A DNA stretch of 64,000 nucleotides from Magicicada septendecula (taxonomy: Eukaryota > Arthropoda > Insecta > Hemiptera > Cicadidae), in assembly GCA_034769895.1 (NCBI GenBank), contig CM068367.1, positions 1,317,967,046-1,318,031,045 of the forward strand, read 5' to 3'. Below the pieces are notes generated by a model. That model was not told where the DNA came from. It searched no databases and was given only the letters and a program-made list of their open reading frames with translations. This document shows positions 43,280 through 54,730 of the stretch, in pieces. Numbering within the stretch: position 1 is the stretch's first letter; every line of letters begins with the position of its first letter. The position numbers and the translations under genes are program-made.

Positions 43280-44190
43280 ACCACATGCTAATTTCAATTC
43301 TTTATTCTTTGTTCTTTTCTTTTTCTCCAATATTCTTTCATCTTTTCACTGTGTCTCTTCATCCTATCTTCAGTCCACTTTGAACCTGCGTTTTTCTCTC
43401 TCCTACCCTGGAGTCCTTCCATTTTTAACAATTTTGCCCGAAAAGCTTCTCTTCAATTGCTTCTTCTGCGTGTATATTCTTCTAATAATTTTTCTTATAT
43501 TTTTTTCTAAATCATTTTGGACGTCTTTAATTCAACTTTATGTTGACTTCTTCCCCCACAGATATTTGAAGATCTGCTTTGTTATTCTATTGTCGTCCAT
43601 TATATAAATGTCCAAAAAATAATAATCTCCTTTTTCTCATCGTTTTTGTTATATTTTATAAACTTTGATATATTTCACATTACTTTTTAATTTCCAACCT
43701 TCTGAAGTTTTTCGTGGACCTAATAGTTTCCTAATAATTCGTCTTTCCAATATTTCTAGTTTGTCTAAATTGTAACTAAATGCTAGACATTCACTTGCGT
43801 ATAGGCATTCTGGCTTCACTACTGCCTTATTTTCGCATTTTTATATATGCACTTTTTATTGTAAATATCTTTTGTTATACCATATGCCCTTTCCATCTTA
43901 TGAATCCTTTCTTCTATAGCAGATTTTTCTAAACCATTATCTTGAATTATTTTTCCTAGATACTTAAATTTTCGAACCTTCTCTATTCCACCAATATCTG
44001 TTACCGAGAATTTTGGCGCATTTTTAATGTTCGTAAGAAATTTGTTTTTTTTCTGCAGAAATTCTTAAGCTTGTTCCAGTGGCTATGTCCTCTAAAACAT
44101 TAACTTGTGTTACTGCAGATGTCAGGGGTTCCGTTTTCACTTTTGTTATTAGAGACATTTCCTTTTGATCCAATGTCTACCCATCCTTAC
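43280..44190 (-). pseudogene. Non-LTR reverse transcriptase C-terminal half, decayed
   Basis: Minus frame APKFSVTDIGGIEKVRKFKY, LGKIIQDNGLEKSAIEERIH, KMERAYGITKDIYNKKCIYK. After one shift it reads AVVKPECLYASECLAFSYNL, DKLEILERRIIRKLLGPRKT, then a heavily frameshifted tail ending with a Lys/Glu-rich stretch near 43300. This is the post-catalytic thumb region and C-terminus of an insect non-LTR polymerase ('FKYLGxxI ... VVKPxxLYxSE'). The catalytic domain is not recognisable upstream. Many stops. Confidence 0.75.
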
Positions 44191-44764
44191 TGACACAACT
44201 GATATTCTTACTTCAGCATGGTAGCGGTTGGGGTTCTTCTTCAGTCTGCTGCTAAGTACTTACGGCAGCTAAGTGTTCTAAGTGCCAGCTGCTAAGCGCT
44301 TTGGTGCTTACGGCTCTGATCGTTATTCCTACTGTTATCAGATTTATGAAAATATATCCACAATCCTGTAACCCTGCTTATAGATATATTTATTAACTCT
44401 TTCAATATGTATTTTCCTCTATTCTTCCTGAACATATACTCCTCTGGTTCCCCTCTCTTCTCTCTATCAATTTCTCAATTTAGTGGCGAAACTACGTGGG
44501 GATCAGACGGATCGATCTTTCCCAGTGCTCTTAAAGTTTCATCGAAATACCATAATCACTTATCGTAGACCTGTGTCTAAGACAGTTGCGTGCGTATATG
44601 TATAAGTCTTCTAAGTAAGTTTAAAAATAAAAGAAATTAAAATATTTGTAAATTGATAAAATAAGAGTTTTATTAACAATAACAATCACTCAACGTTTGG
44701 TAAATAACGTACATACTTCACGTTGGTTTACTTAAAAACTGGAGGCCCAAAGAATTTATAAAAT
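44191..44764. other. No recognisable feature
   Basis: Local repeats of CTGCTAAG/AGTGCCAGC near 44259-44310; otherwise AT-rich. Confidence 0.4.
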
Positions 44765-45297
44765 TATAAAGTCAGCAATTTTAAATACCTGGCCTACAGT
44801 GTGTCTAACAATACAAGGAACTACGTTGTAAATAAGTTGCATAAGTTCAACCTTACGTGCGGAACCATCAGGCGAACTCTTAAGTCAGCAAGTAAAGAAA
44901 CATGCCTAAAATTCTACAAAGTGATGGCCCTTCCCACACTTCGTTATGGGTCTGAGAATAGGACTTTAACTATAGGCCAGACTTGTCATATTTAAGCGGC
45001 TGAAATGAGATTTCTCAGCCGCGTGACAAGGTATACTCTCCATGATCATAGAAGAAACACACATACGGCAGTAACTGAATATTATGAGTATACTGGACAA
45101 GATTGCCCAGTATCGGCTGAATTGGTGGCAACATCTTTGCCGAAGGATGACTGCCGCATTCCCAAACAACTATGGAACTATAAGACGAGGGGACGGAGAA
45201 GTGTGGGGCGTCCGAGGAAAGCTCAGGAGTGAACAGCCTATTTGAGACCGGAAGAAACCATCCATGGTTTAACCCTTGAAGAAGATGATGATGATAT
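44765..45297 (+). pseudogene. Non-LTR C-terminal fragment with (GAT)n tail
   Basis: Frames read VSNFKYLAYSVSNNTRNYVV, TCGTIRRTLKSASKETCLKF, YKVMALPTLRYGSENRTLTI, then AAEMRFLSRVTRYTLHDHRR after a stop and a shift, and NYKTRGRRSVGRPRKAQE to a stop at about 45230. In frame after it comes HGLTLEEDDDD, that is (GAT)4 at 45283-45294. This is the usual end of one insect non-LTR family, with the tail formed by GAT repeats. One nonsense codon and at least one frameshift. Confidence 0.8.
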
Positions 45298-45403
45298 TTT
45301 TAAAATTATATGGGAAGGATCTTGAATTTCTCATTCGTCCTGAAAAAAAAAACAACCTGGTAGTTTGTCCCCGACAATTTAGCTCGGAGTCCAAATTCAA
45401 GCT

Positions 45404-45900
45404 TGTCTCATCCAGTAGCTAAACTCACCCCCTCCGCTTCAGGAGTAGGTCCTAGTTACGGCACTGGGTCTCATCCCCCCGTCCAGTAGCTAATCTCACC
45501 CCCTCCGCTTCAGGAGTAGGTCCTAGTTACGGCACTGGATCTCATCCCCCCGTCTAGTAGCTAACCTCACCCCCTCCACTTCAGGAGTAGGTCCTAGTTA
45601 CGGCACTGGGTCTCATCCCCCCGTCCAGTTGCTAACCTCATCCCCTCCGCTTCAGGAGTAGGTCCTAGTTACGGCACTGGGTCTCATCCCCCCGTCCAGT
45701 TGCTAACCTCACCCCCTCCGCTTCAGGAGTAGGTCCTAGTTACGTCACTGGGTCTCATCCCCCCGTACAGTAGCTAACCTCACCCCCTCCGCTTCAGGAG
45801 TAGGTCCTATTTACGGCACTGGGTCTCATCCCCACGTGCAGTAGCTAACCTCACCCCCTCCACGTCAGGAGTAGGTCCTAGTTACGGCACTGGGTCTCAT
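45404..45900 (+). repeat. 71-bp minisatellite, seven units
   Basis: Seven tandem units of 71 bp, each with TCTCATCCCCCCGTCCAGT, then AGCTAACCTCACCCCCTCC, then TCAGGAGTAGGTCC and TAGTTACGGCACTGGG. Units differ by only a few bases, so amplification is recent. C-rich on this strand. Confidence 0.95.
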
Positions 45901-46765
45901 TTTAACAGACGCCGCTATCCACTTCATTCTGATTCATTCATTCTTGCTCAACCATTCTGCTTCGTCTCCGCGTACATAGAGAGGGCATTGATCACTAAAT
46001 ATTTACGGTCGAAGTTATTATTGTTCCTTTTATTGTTTAACTATGATTATGTATTTTAACTGCGTTTTATAAAGTAACAAATTGTAATTGTAAGCTTTAG
46101 TTAGTGGCTTTTTGTTTGTAATTAGTGTGCATAAGGTACTTTAATGAATAAGTGTTGAATACAGCACGAGGTGAGTGCTTGTTTGCACGCTCAGCAGAAG
46201 AATAATATTTGCATCTGAATTATTCTGAATTTGCATTTGAAGAGACGTTGCCTCTATTAACGCCTTCTGTTAGGTTAGAGTAAATTCTATTTTATTTCTA
46301 ATTCTCTAGTTCCTTTTAGCTAGTCATGTCTCTTTGAATAAGTTGGTATTTGTATCAGTAGCGCTTTGAGACGATAAAGTCCATTAACAATAATTTATAT
46401 AAAGTAGGTAACGTTAGGAGAAAATGGGTGTTTGAAAATAATGTTTGTAAATGTTACTTGCCTCCCTTGTAAGGCAAGGACTTCATCTACAGATTTGTAC
46501 TGTAGACAAGTTTCAGTCAAGAGCAAAGACACGCTGCTGCTGCACTCTGTTGTTATTAATGATAATGTATCTATTAGGACCTTCACTCTAGGTTCATTCA
46601 GCCACCAAGCTTATTTTATCAACTGGGGAAGATAAAGATGATATATGTATGTTGATAGTCACATTATCCTACATGTACCGTAAATAAAGCAGTCCTACAT
46701 GTCTTTCTGCGGATAAAATAATGTAGTCTAATCTTCAATACCCCTACACCTTGCCAATTTGTGAT
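45901..46765. other. No recognisable feature
   Basis: AT-rich after 45960. A GAGGTGAGTG splice-donor-like site near 46170 is not backed by any exon. Confidence 0.4.
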
Positions 46766-47017
46766 ACTAATTTAATGCCAATAAAATAAAATGGGAGATG
46801 GAATACATTTTTATTTATTAAAGTAGGGAAAGAAGAAGTATGAGGGAATGTTGGAGTGTTTGAGTTTGTAATAGTCCAAACACTCCAACAACATTTGGGT
46901 AAATGGTAAGCAACTAAACTCAAACACTCCAACATACCCTAAAACTTCTTCTTTCCTTACTTTAATAAATAAAAATGTATTCTATCTCCCATTTTATTGT
47001 ATTGACATTAAATTAGT
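46766..47017. mobile_element. Hairpin (foldback) element with 102-bp arms
   Basis: Left arm 46766-46867 and right arm 46916-47017 are inverted copies over their full length, differing at only a small number of positions, with a 48-bp loop. Landmarks: ACTAATTTAATG, AAAATGGGAGAT, TTTATTTATTAAAGTA, TGTTGGAGTG, TTTGAGTTT. No coding. Likely a foldback MITE; its transcript would form a long double-stranded hairpin. Confidence 0.85.
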
Positions 47018-48331
47018 GTTAAACGGAAAAATAGTTTTTCTTTCAAATATTAGAGAAGTATGAATTTAATTCCTCGTAAACGATTAAGAATTTTGTTGTA
47101 TAACACGTAAGGTGTAATTTTCTCGTTGCCATGTAACGAACGGAGTGGCTGTGGTTATTTAAATCCCTACACAAGCAGGCGGCTTGCCTCCAATTCCCAT
47201 CCCTATGGGAATGTAAAAAATATCTCCACTTATACAAGAAACAACAATAATCTGGTTTTATCCGCCCGTTTTTTGTTTACAAAACGATGCAAAATGCAAT
47301 GATATCCCAGTAAAACCTCCATGAATGCTTAAACGTTTCGTAGCCGGAGCGTTACCCATGTTGCTGTGATAGAATTTGTCACGAATACCACATGTATACT
47401 TGGAGAAGTACCGCCAAACTTGACACTTCATGTTGAAGTAATAAGCCGCCTACAGCAGTACTGACAATGAAGATCAGAAAAATTACAAAAAAAATATAAA
47501 TGATTAGCCTATATTACACGATACTACGATACTGCGCCGATGATTAAGCACAAGAAAGCATTAATACGTGCGCCTTCTTTGTTTTCTCTTTAAATTTCTT
47601 TCGTCTGCGTTCTCCCAGTGCAGGTCCTTTTCTGTCTCTTGTTTTTCAGAGCGAGCTCTGATTTTCTTGTTGATTCCTCTGACTCCACATCTTCTTGGTC
47701 GTAAAATTTGTCAGACTTACGTATTACAGAAAGTTGTGTCCAGTGCGCCAACAGTGAGCTGAAACAAGTGCGCGTTCTGTTTGTTCCGTAACACAATGCG
47801 TAACGGTAATTAGAGATGTGTGCAGTGAAAGATATATTAATTTCTTGCCCGTCTATAAAGTGGCACGCAATATATTATGTAACGCAATCATAAAATATTT
47901 AAACGTTAATATAGTTTCGAAAAATGCAAAGAGTTGAAAAATATTTTGTATTTTAAATAAATATTGTTCAACAATTTTCTAATACGATTCTGTTAACGAT
48001 TTTAAGATATAATCCCCCACAGCTGCTTTGGATACTACAAGTATTTCGAAGTTTTACATGAACAGGTTACTGGCCTGCTGCACAATCCCCTACCAGGAGG
48101 ACCAGAGACTCTTCTGTCAGGGTTACCATACCATAGCCGAAAGGCCACTGTTTTGGGGCGCAGGAGATTCGCCCTCACCCTTCTCTTTCTAACATAGGAT
48201 TTTGTGGCTTTATATCACTGTTCTTATACTGAACGTTTCTCAGCATTTCCAGTGTTTACCTATCGGCATCAGTGAGCACTCTAAGATCCTAAGCCACCCA
48301 AAATTAAAAAATTAGAATTGAAACACGAAGA
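47018..48331. other. No recognisable gene
   Basis: 48050-48190 is a GC-richer block (CCCCTACCAGGAGGACCAGA, GGCCACTGTTTTGGGGCG) that looks like decayed retroelement sequence, but no partner is in the window. Confidence 0.4.
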
Positions 48332-48530
48332 CACCCTAGCCCTCGATTACTCTAATAGCGTCGGGGTCAGAAAAGAACAAGACGCAGTCAAGAGAGACTA
48401 GACAGCAAAGACTAAAGGAAGAGATCTCACCCAAGACAAGATGAAGCAAAGTGAGAATCCAGCTAGGGTGTATGGGATTGTCAAACCCATATCCACAAGA
48501 TGTACACCCCTGATATAATCCTCTATAATG
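48332..48530 (-). repeat. Dispersed repeat D7, copy 2
   Basis: Reverse complement of 38605-38800. Confidence 0.65.
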
Positions 48531-48929
48531 ATTTCTTAAACGATTGAGCTTAAACACTTTCAAAAATACCGTGGATTTATGTGCAGTAAAAATTGTAGTT
48601 TATACTTTTTACAGAATTAAAATACTACTTGTTTATAGAGTTTTTTAAAATTGTGAAATTACATAGTTAATTGTACGTGACATTCTCTTTCGAAAAACAA
48701 TTTACAACCTCACTTACACCGGTTTTAATTATACATTCACATAATACTTTTCCTACATACATTCAAGCGTTTATGTATATTTATGAAGTCCCTTATGTAA
48801 TTCATTGTTTTGTTAATAGCAGAGATGTATTAACCACAACAGTAACCTTAACGCGTTTCTCTTTGTTATTGTAACAAACGAATGTTTTTCACAAAGGATT
48901 ATTAAATTTAAGTATTATCTGATATATAA
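48531..48929. other. No recognisable feature
   Basis: AT-rich spacer between repeats D7 and D4. Confidence 0.4.
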
Positions 48930-49144
48930 ATACGGCTACTATGAATTATGAAAATGGTAAAAATGTGTTAATTTAAAAAGAAAAGACAACACAATGTGTG
49001 TATTCTTGGTAACAATGAATGTCTTGAAAATTATGATAAAGCGAGCGTTTATGTGGTGGCTATTATGTCGAGTTGAGAATAATGAACAGAATTTGAAACA
49101 ATAATGGCTATGAATTATCCGTTATTATTAATTGTGTGTGTGTT

Positions 49145-49183
<39 letters not shown>

Positions 49184-49450
49184 AGGCGAGAGAGAAAGAG
49201 GGGGTGCGAGAGGGAGAGAGAGTGAGTGAGAGAGAGAGAGAGAGAGAGAGAGTGAGAGAGAGTGAGAGAGAGTGAGAGTGAGTGAGAGCGAGAGAGAGTG
49301 AGAGAGAGAAAGAGTGAGAGAGATAGAGAAGTGAGCTGGTAACGGCAGTCGCGTAAATTCTATTGTCCCGCAGTCACAGAGTTGACTCAGTTGTGTAGCG
49401 TTTACAAAAACCGTAGTTCTGTTTGTTTCCTAAATGTTACAGAGGTAAAT
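48930..49450 (+). repeat. Dispersed repeat D4, copy 1, with internal (GA)n
   Basis: GTCGAGTTGAGAATAATGAAC and ACAATAATGGCTATGAATT lead into a GA tract of about 185 bp (49145-49329), followed by GTAACGGCAGTCGCG and GTTTGTTTCCTAAA. Copies at 54280-54730 (+) and 60835-61265 (-) keep the same flanks on both sides of their GA tract. Confidence 0.8.
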
Positions 49451-50423
49451 ACTTACGAAACAATGTACATACCTAACGTTTTTGATTGACTACCTTTCGA
49501 CTTAGCTGTTAGTGACTAGAATTCATTAGATTAGTAAAATAAAATATGATTAAACTATCTGAAAAAATTTTGTTTTAAACGCCTATACAGTGATCATTTA
49601 AGTAATCAGGTTTTTAGGCGGAAATTATTATATGGTGGTCATTTATATAATATTCTCAAAAATTAAGGATTTATTTTTAACCTCTTATTCTATACTCCTA
49701 ATCTACACTCTTCTCGAACGTAGAGTTGAGATAAGAAAAATTTATTATGAGTGTTAATGAGTTCAGGGTAATACGTAATTGCACTACACCTATTTAGTCT
49801 TATTTTTTAACGTTGTTTAAAAAATGTAAGCACAATTTAAGCTTAAACTAAAAGCCTTGTCTACACTTTAACAATATAATGTGATAAGAATTGGTTCGTC
49901 TCGTTAGCAAAAGGGTTTATTGGGATTCGAGGTACGGCAATTCCGCTCCTCCTGCCACAAGCAGACACTCATCGGTGGTGGCGGGGTTTTAGAATTTACA
50001 TGATCAAAGTCAAGGCATGCGGCCGAGTTATTCACCGACTGACCTTGGGTCAGGTAAGAGCTCTCGCCCTAATAAACTCCGCACGTATTGTTTATAAATC
50101 CACCGGACGTAATTCGATTAAACACAGACGTTCTCCTGCTTCCAAGCCCACCACCATTCCACTACACCACTGCTACTGTTCACGTAAGTACAGACAGCCG
50201 TTGTTCAGTCCATAGCGCTTACACGTTTCCAAAGTCCGCTAGGAAACGTTCAATTTTATTTGGACAGAATTTTAATAAAATAAATATGAAACATTAAAAA
50301 GTATATTAAACGTTATGACTGTAACTATATAAATGTTATTAATATTATAATAAATAAATAATTATATATAGTTTTAATCGCACTTGTAGGTATAGCAAAA
50401 GTATAAAATATTGTATAGTAGTA
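49451..50423. other. No recognisable feature
   Basis: AT-rich apart from a mixed-composition block at 49900-50220 with no recognised domain. Confidence 0.4.
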
Positions 50424-50605
50424 CGAAGGCTTACACGGCCGATGTCATTTACAGTAGATTAAAACTAACTTCCGGGCTGTTTGGCCGTGGTCCAAGGTTT
50501 CCGACAAAACCAGACGTTTCGGCAGTACCACTGACTGCCATCTTCAGCGGAAGAAACGAGTCAACGCTAACGTGGATGCAGTATGTTAGGACCACAGTAC
50601 TGTTA
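50424..50605 (-). mobile_element. PLE terminal unit, family gamma, single copy
   Basis: From GGCTTACACGGCCG and TTCCGGGCTGTTTGGCCGTG through a hammerhead to ACCACAGTACTGTTAAA, which ends in the middle of the palindrome. Unlike pairs at 8013 and 11085 it has no opposed arm. Confidence 0.75.
50497..50557 (-). ncRNA. Hammerhead ribozyme, best-preserved gamma copy
   Basis: On the minus strand: GTTTC (complement 50553-50557), TT, CCG, core CTGAAGA (complement 50541-50547), unpaired T, stem II GGCAGT/ACTGCC over CAGTGGT, GAAA (complement 50517-50520), CGTC, then TGG and, after an internal loop, GAAAC (complement 50497-50501). Stem I is CCG/TGG plus GTTTC/GAAAC with an internal loop as in natural type I hammerheads. 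Every core base is present. Confidence 0.82.
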
Positions 50606-51339
50606 AATAATAACAGAGATTCCCAGACTTAACCAGCCTTTTATGTTGTTTATTATTAATAACAACGGTGATTCTGATTTATCACAGGGTTTTTCTTATA
50701 ATCAAACGTTTATTTTATTCAACGATGAAGCATCCTCAGAGGCCCCCATTGATAATTTATCAATGGTATGGGCATACGGTTTGGGATTGGCAAAAATAAT
50801 AGTTCGTTAAGTGAAAACAAAGTTGTTATGAAGCAGGGAAACGAATCGTGAAGAACGTAAACGCAAGTCGTGCCTACGCAGTTGGTACAATGGAACTGGA
50901 GAAACACAAGATGATGGTGAGAGAATGTAATGAAAGCGGAAATAAATCTTGTTATGAAAGCGTTTTGTAAACTTTTGTTTATAAAAGTCAAAGTACAAAA
51001 TATGCTCGACATCAGATATGACAAAAGTTATACAAATAAAAATCGGTGGACGAGAAAGTTGAAAATCTTGAATATATAAAAGTAGGGTAGAGCAAAACAC
51101 TGAAGGAAGGAAGCAAACTATAAAACAGGGAAAGAAACGAGAGTCAGAATTTTTATAAAAATAGAAGTGGATCATAAGAAACATCACGAACGAATGTAGA
51201 AAAACAGAGATGAGTATATAGTTGGCAGTAATATGGTCTTCCATGTTACGTGCTGTCGTTGCAATTCGCTGCTAGTCAGTGTTGGAGATAGTCTAACAAG
51301 TTTTCCAAAAAGGGAAAGTAATTCAAAAACTTATTCTCA
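50606..51339. other. No secure feature
   Basis: Overlapping 100-145-codon minus-strand frames (50719-51244) have no recognised domain. Confidence 0.4.
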
Positions 51340-51640
51340 GAGGACTGGCAAATCAGGAAGTAGAAAAGTTGCTGGATACAGAAAATATAATACACTATAT
51401 AAAGTATATAAAAGGCAGAAGCAAAACTGGCTTAGATAGGTGTAGTAGAAAAGAGGGTCTGAAGTGATAAGAAGAAAGGTGACGGTATTTACACCTCTAT
51501 AGTACAGTCTTAAAGGGAGTCCAAAATCAATGGGAGCAACAGGTGCAGGCAAACATAGGAAAGCTTAAAATACAGGCATGGGAGGTAATGCTAGAACTAG
51601 ATGGCCCTAGGCATAACTAGATGCAGAGAGGAGGCATAAA
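51340..51640 (+). pseudogene. Non-LTR C-terminal relic
   Basis: Fragments GYRKYNTLYKVYKRQKQNWL and, in another frame, QWEQQVQANIGKLKIQAWEV match the 'RWEQxVxxDLxxLxIxxWExxxxDR' end of some non-LTR polymerases. Stops and shifts in between. Confidence 0.55.
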
Positions 51641-52300
51641 ACTTGTAATTAGAGACAAGAGTAACTATGAGTCATGAATCTAGAGTAACTATTTACACTA
51701 TGTAGAACTATATTACTTATGTGACTATGAATCATAAACATCCCCGCGAAAACCCCGATTATGAGGCCCTTACTTTACATCTAAATAGCGTTTAAGATAC
51801 AAAAACTTTATAGAAAAAATAAAATGTTGCCCCTGTCTATATTCAAAAATATTTTATTTTCGATGTTGGCAGTTAATAAACAGTTACTTTGGTACTTCCA
51901 TTTCTTGCCGCGGAAAAAAGTTATCATGGCAGAATGGAGATTATTAAATGTGTATTTTTAAAGCACTTTAAAAAAGTATAAGTATTAAATATTCAGCATA
52001 ACTAAAAAATGATGAAAACAGTAGACAGTCAAAAGTTCTTAACAGCGGGCCTACTCGTTACGTAACTGATTAGGAAAGGGATGAACGGGTACCCGGAGAT
52101 GACATGTAGCACAAGAACTCAAGGGAGACGGAACGGTCAAGATTCAGTGAATGTGCGACCCAATAATAATAAAGATGAAATAGGCCTAGATTGCGTACGT
52201 TGTATGTCATATAGCATTCGGGTTCGATGATTGCTGCAATGGTTATTTGTTAAAAAAAACATTATATAATGACAGCCCAAAGTGTTGCTATATTAAAAAA
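51641..52300. other. No recognisable feature
   Basis: AT-rich; nothing identified. Confidence 0.4.
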
Positions 52301-52370
52301 ATCGGTATGGAGAACCATACATGACTTCTATGTTCTCAGATTATATATAAAATCATTTGGTACTGCCTTT
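52301..52370 (+). repeat. Outer end of a PLE beta unit
   Basis: Hairpin GTATGGagaaCCATAC (52305-52320) followed by ATGACTTCTATGTTCTCAGA, as at 3649, 31994, 42756 and 43238. Followed at once by unrelated sequence, so it is a fragment. Confidence 0.65.
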
Positions 52371-53289
52371 ATGCGTACCCGCAGTTATTTCGATAATGCG
52401 ATTTTTGGGCTTCGATATGTAGTGAATATCGCACATAATTTTTAGTAGTGAAAGAATTATACAAATTTTAATTTTGTATGTTGCAAAATAGTTGGCTGGT
52501 GATTGCAATTAATTTCGTTTGTCATTTTTTAATGGAAAATGACTGTAATTTATCACCGGGTCGTGGCTGTGACACCAAAAATTGATTATGTTAGGTTAAC
52601 ATGAAAACTGAAATTATACATTGAAACCAATACGTGTGTAATGTAAAACTATTTTGTTTTTCTAAAACCACGAAAAACCCAACTCGAAGTAAGGCGGGAG
52701 TGGCCCAAGGGTCAACCCCTTGCCTATTATTATAGGCCTACATGTCACTTTTTTGTGGCAGAACTCGTTTTTTTTGGTAAAATTCGTTTTCCGACAAGTA
52801 CTCGTTTTGTGACTAACAAAAAAACCAACATCCATTATGTACAATTTGTAGTGCATAGGCCTATGTTGTCATTCCTTAATACAGTGTTTTTTGTTTTTTC
52901 GTTAACCATAAATATTTGTATTTTTCATTTTGTATTTGCTGTTGTTTATTCCAATTTGTAAACTTAAAAACGTTAGGTTCTTTATTTGATGTGTTACTCT
53001 GTTATTCGCATTGTATTACACCTTTAATGTTATGTTTTCTCAACCACAGCTTTTATTTATTTTAGCAGTAAACTAAAAACCCAAAACCATTATTACCTAA
53101 CTACCAAATGAAAACAACACGTAATTTTGCTTTACATTAAGAAATAAGGCAATTTACAATTAGTACACTTCTTCTTTCCCACACCGTAATATATCGATAC
53201 AATCTCACATTAAAAACATCGAAATGTATTGCGGGCACTCATACAGTTCCAATCATTTACTTGAATTCGGTTCGATAATTCCTAAAAGA
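52371..53289. other. No recognisable feature
   Basis: AT-rich with two AGGCCTA motifs in small palindromes (52733 and 52856 areas). Confidence 0.4.
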
Positions 53290-53875
53290 ATATAGAATTT
53301 TGTCAAAGTGAAATAAAATGTTTCCATAGAAACTACTTCTTTGTTGTCAATAACGTAGTACACATATAAAACTTATAAAAAATTATCTCCTCCCTCATCA
53401 ACTACCATTTTAATTTATAGAAAATTACCCCTTTCCCCTTCAACTACCCTTTTCTTTTATAGATATTTCATCTACCTTTCTACAGTGGATTATTATGACC
53501 TTCTTTTAAGGATAATTTATTTATTTAAATTAAGCACTTTACTCTTGTTAAAACGTAAAAGGTTGCAGGTAAACTACCCCTTACCCTTAACCGATCTTCA
53601 CCAAAATCAACAGGCCTCGAGTCCTCTACAATTCAGAACTGTATGCAAAACATTATTTGATTCTGTTTGAATTTGCGGCAGTTATCGTTTGCCATAGAAA
53701 AATTCTACATACAGACAGATAGACAGACAGACAGGACACACACAGACACTTTTCGATAAATGCCTTTTTTTCATGTTTTGAGGGTAGTACAATCAGAATC
53801 TGCCATTATCTCGAACACGATTTTTTTCGCCATGACCATACTTCCATTTCCTTATGGAACATGGAAGTAAAATTG
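53290..53875 (+). repeat. Dispersed repeat B with adjacent PLE-unit remnant
   Basis: Begins with TTTCCATAGAAACTACTTCT and TTGTTGTCAATAACGTAG, the inner part of beta units, then the complete B series to CCTTATGGAACATGGAAG with (AGAC)n at 53715-53740. Confidence 0.75.
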
Positions 53876-54279
53876 ATTGAACTAACTGTAATATAAAAAT
53901 ATGAGGTATATTAAAAATAATGTATAATGGAATAAAGTATTACAATATTGTATAATATACTTTTAAAAACAATTAATTTTACATCATGGTGTAAACAAGA
54001 AAATTGAAAGGATAACAGGTTTGTTTCAAATAACATTATGTTTTATAAACGACTTGAAAGTATTTATGCACAAATAATAATAGTTAATCACTCTTATAAG
54101 GTTTCATAATTCTAAGAGAAATTTTTATTTACCTTTCTCTCTCTCTCCCTCGTTTGCTTTAAGCGTATTTAACAGTATACAAATACTTTAAAAGAAATTT
54201 AATAGTATCAAAGAAATAAAAAGTTCACCTAAACTTTTATTTTTCTTTGTTATCAATTTTACATACTATCTATTTGAGG
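53876..54279. other. No recognisable feature
   Basis: AT-rich spacer between repeats B and D4. Confidence 0.4.
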
Positions 54280-54551
54280 TGTTTTTGTAAAAATGTGTAA
54301 TAACGGTTTGATTTATGAGAAAATGATTATACTACATTTTTTGTGTGAATAACTGTGTGTTAATATAGAAAGAAAAGATACAGCCCAATGTTTATTTGTG
54401 TATAGAAACAATAATGCTTTAAAAACTAGTGTGTGTGTTTGTGGGGTTATTGAGGTCGAGTTGAGAATAACGAACAGACTTTGAAACAATGACGGCTTTG
54501 AATTCGCTATTATTACTGGCTGTATAGAGTCATTACAGGCCCACCGCTTAG

Positions 54552-54599
<48 letters not shown>

Positions 54600-54730
54600 G
54601 TATAGCGGTCGCGGAAGTTCTACTGTTTTGTAATCACCGAGTTGTGACTCAATTGTGTAACGTTCAGAAAAACCGGGGTTCAGTTTGTTTCCCAAACTAG
54701 TTTATCCCGACCAGCTCCGTTCCAAGCACG
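54280..54730 (+). repeat. Dispersed repeat D4, copy 2, with (GA)n
   Basis: Same flanks as 48930-49450 with a 44-bp pure GA tract at 54554-54597. Confidence 0.8.

Noticed and set aside
45404..45900. CRISPR-like array
   Set aside because: Whole 71-bp units are repeated with no unique spacers, in a eukaryotic context.
46150..46200. Promoter and splice donor of a host gene after the minisatellite
   Set aside because: A GTGAGT match alone is common by chance; no exon, acceptor or coding sequence follows.
50807..51244. 145-codon minus-strand gene
   Set aside because: Phe/Ser-rich reading of AT-rich sequence overlapping another frame; no recognised domain.
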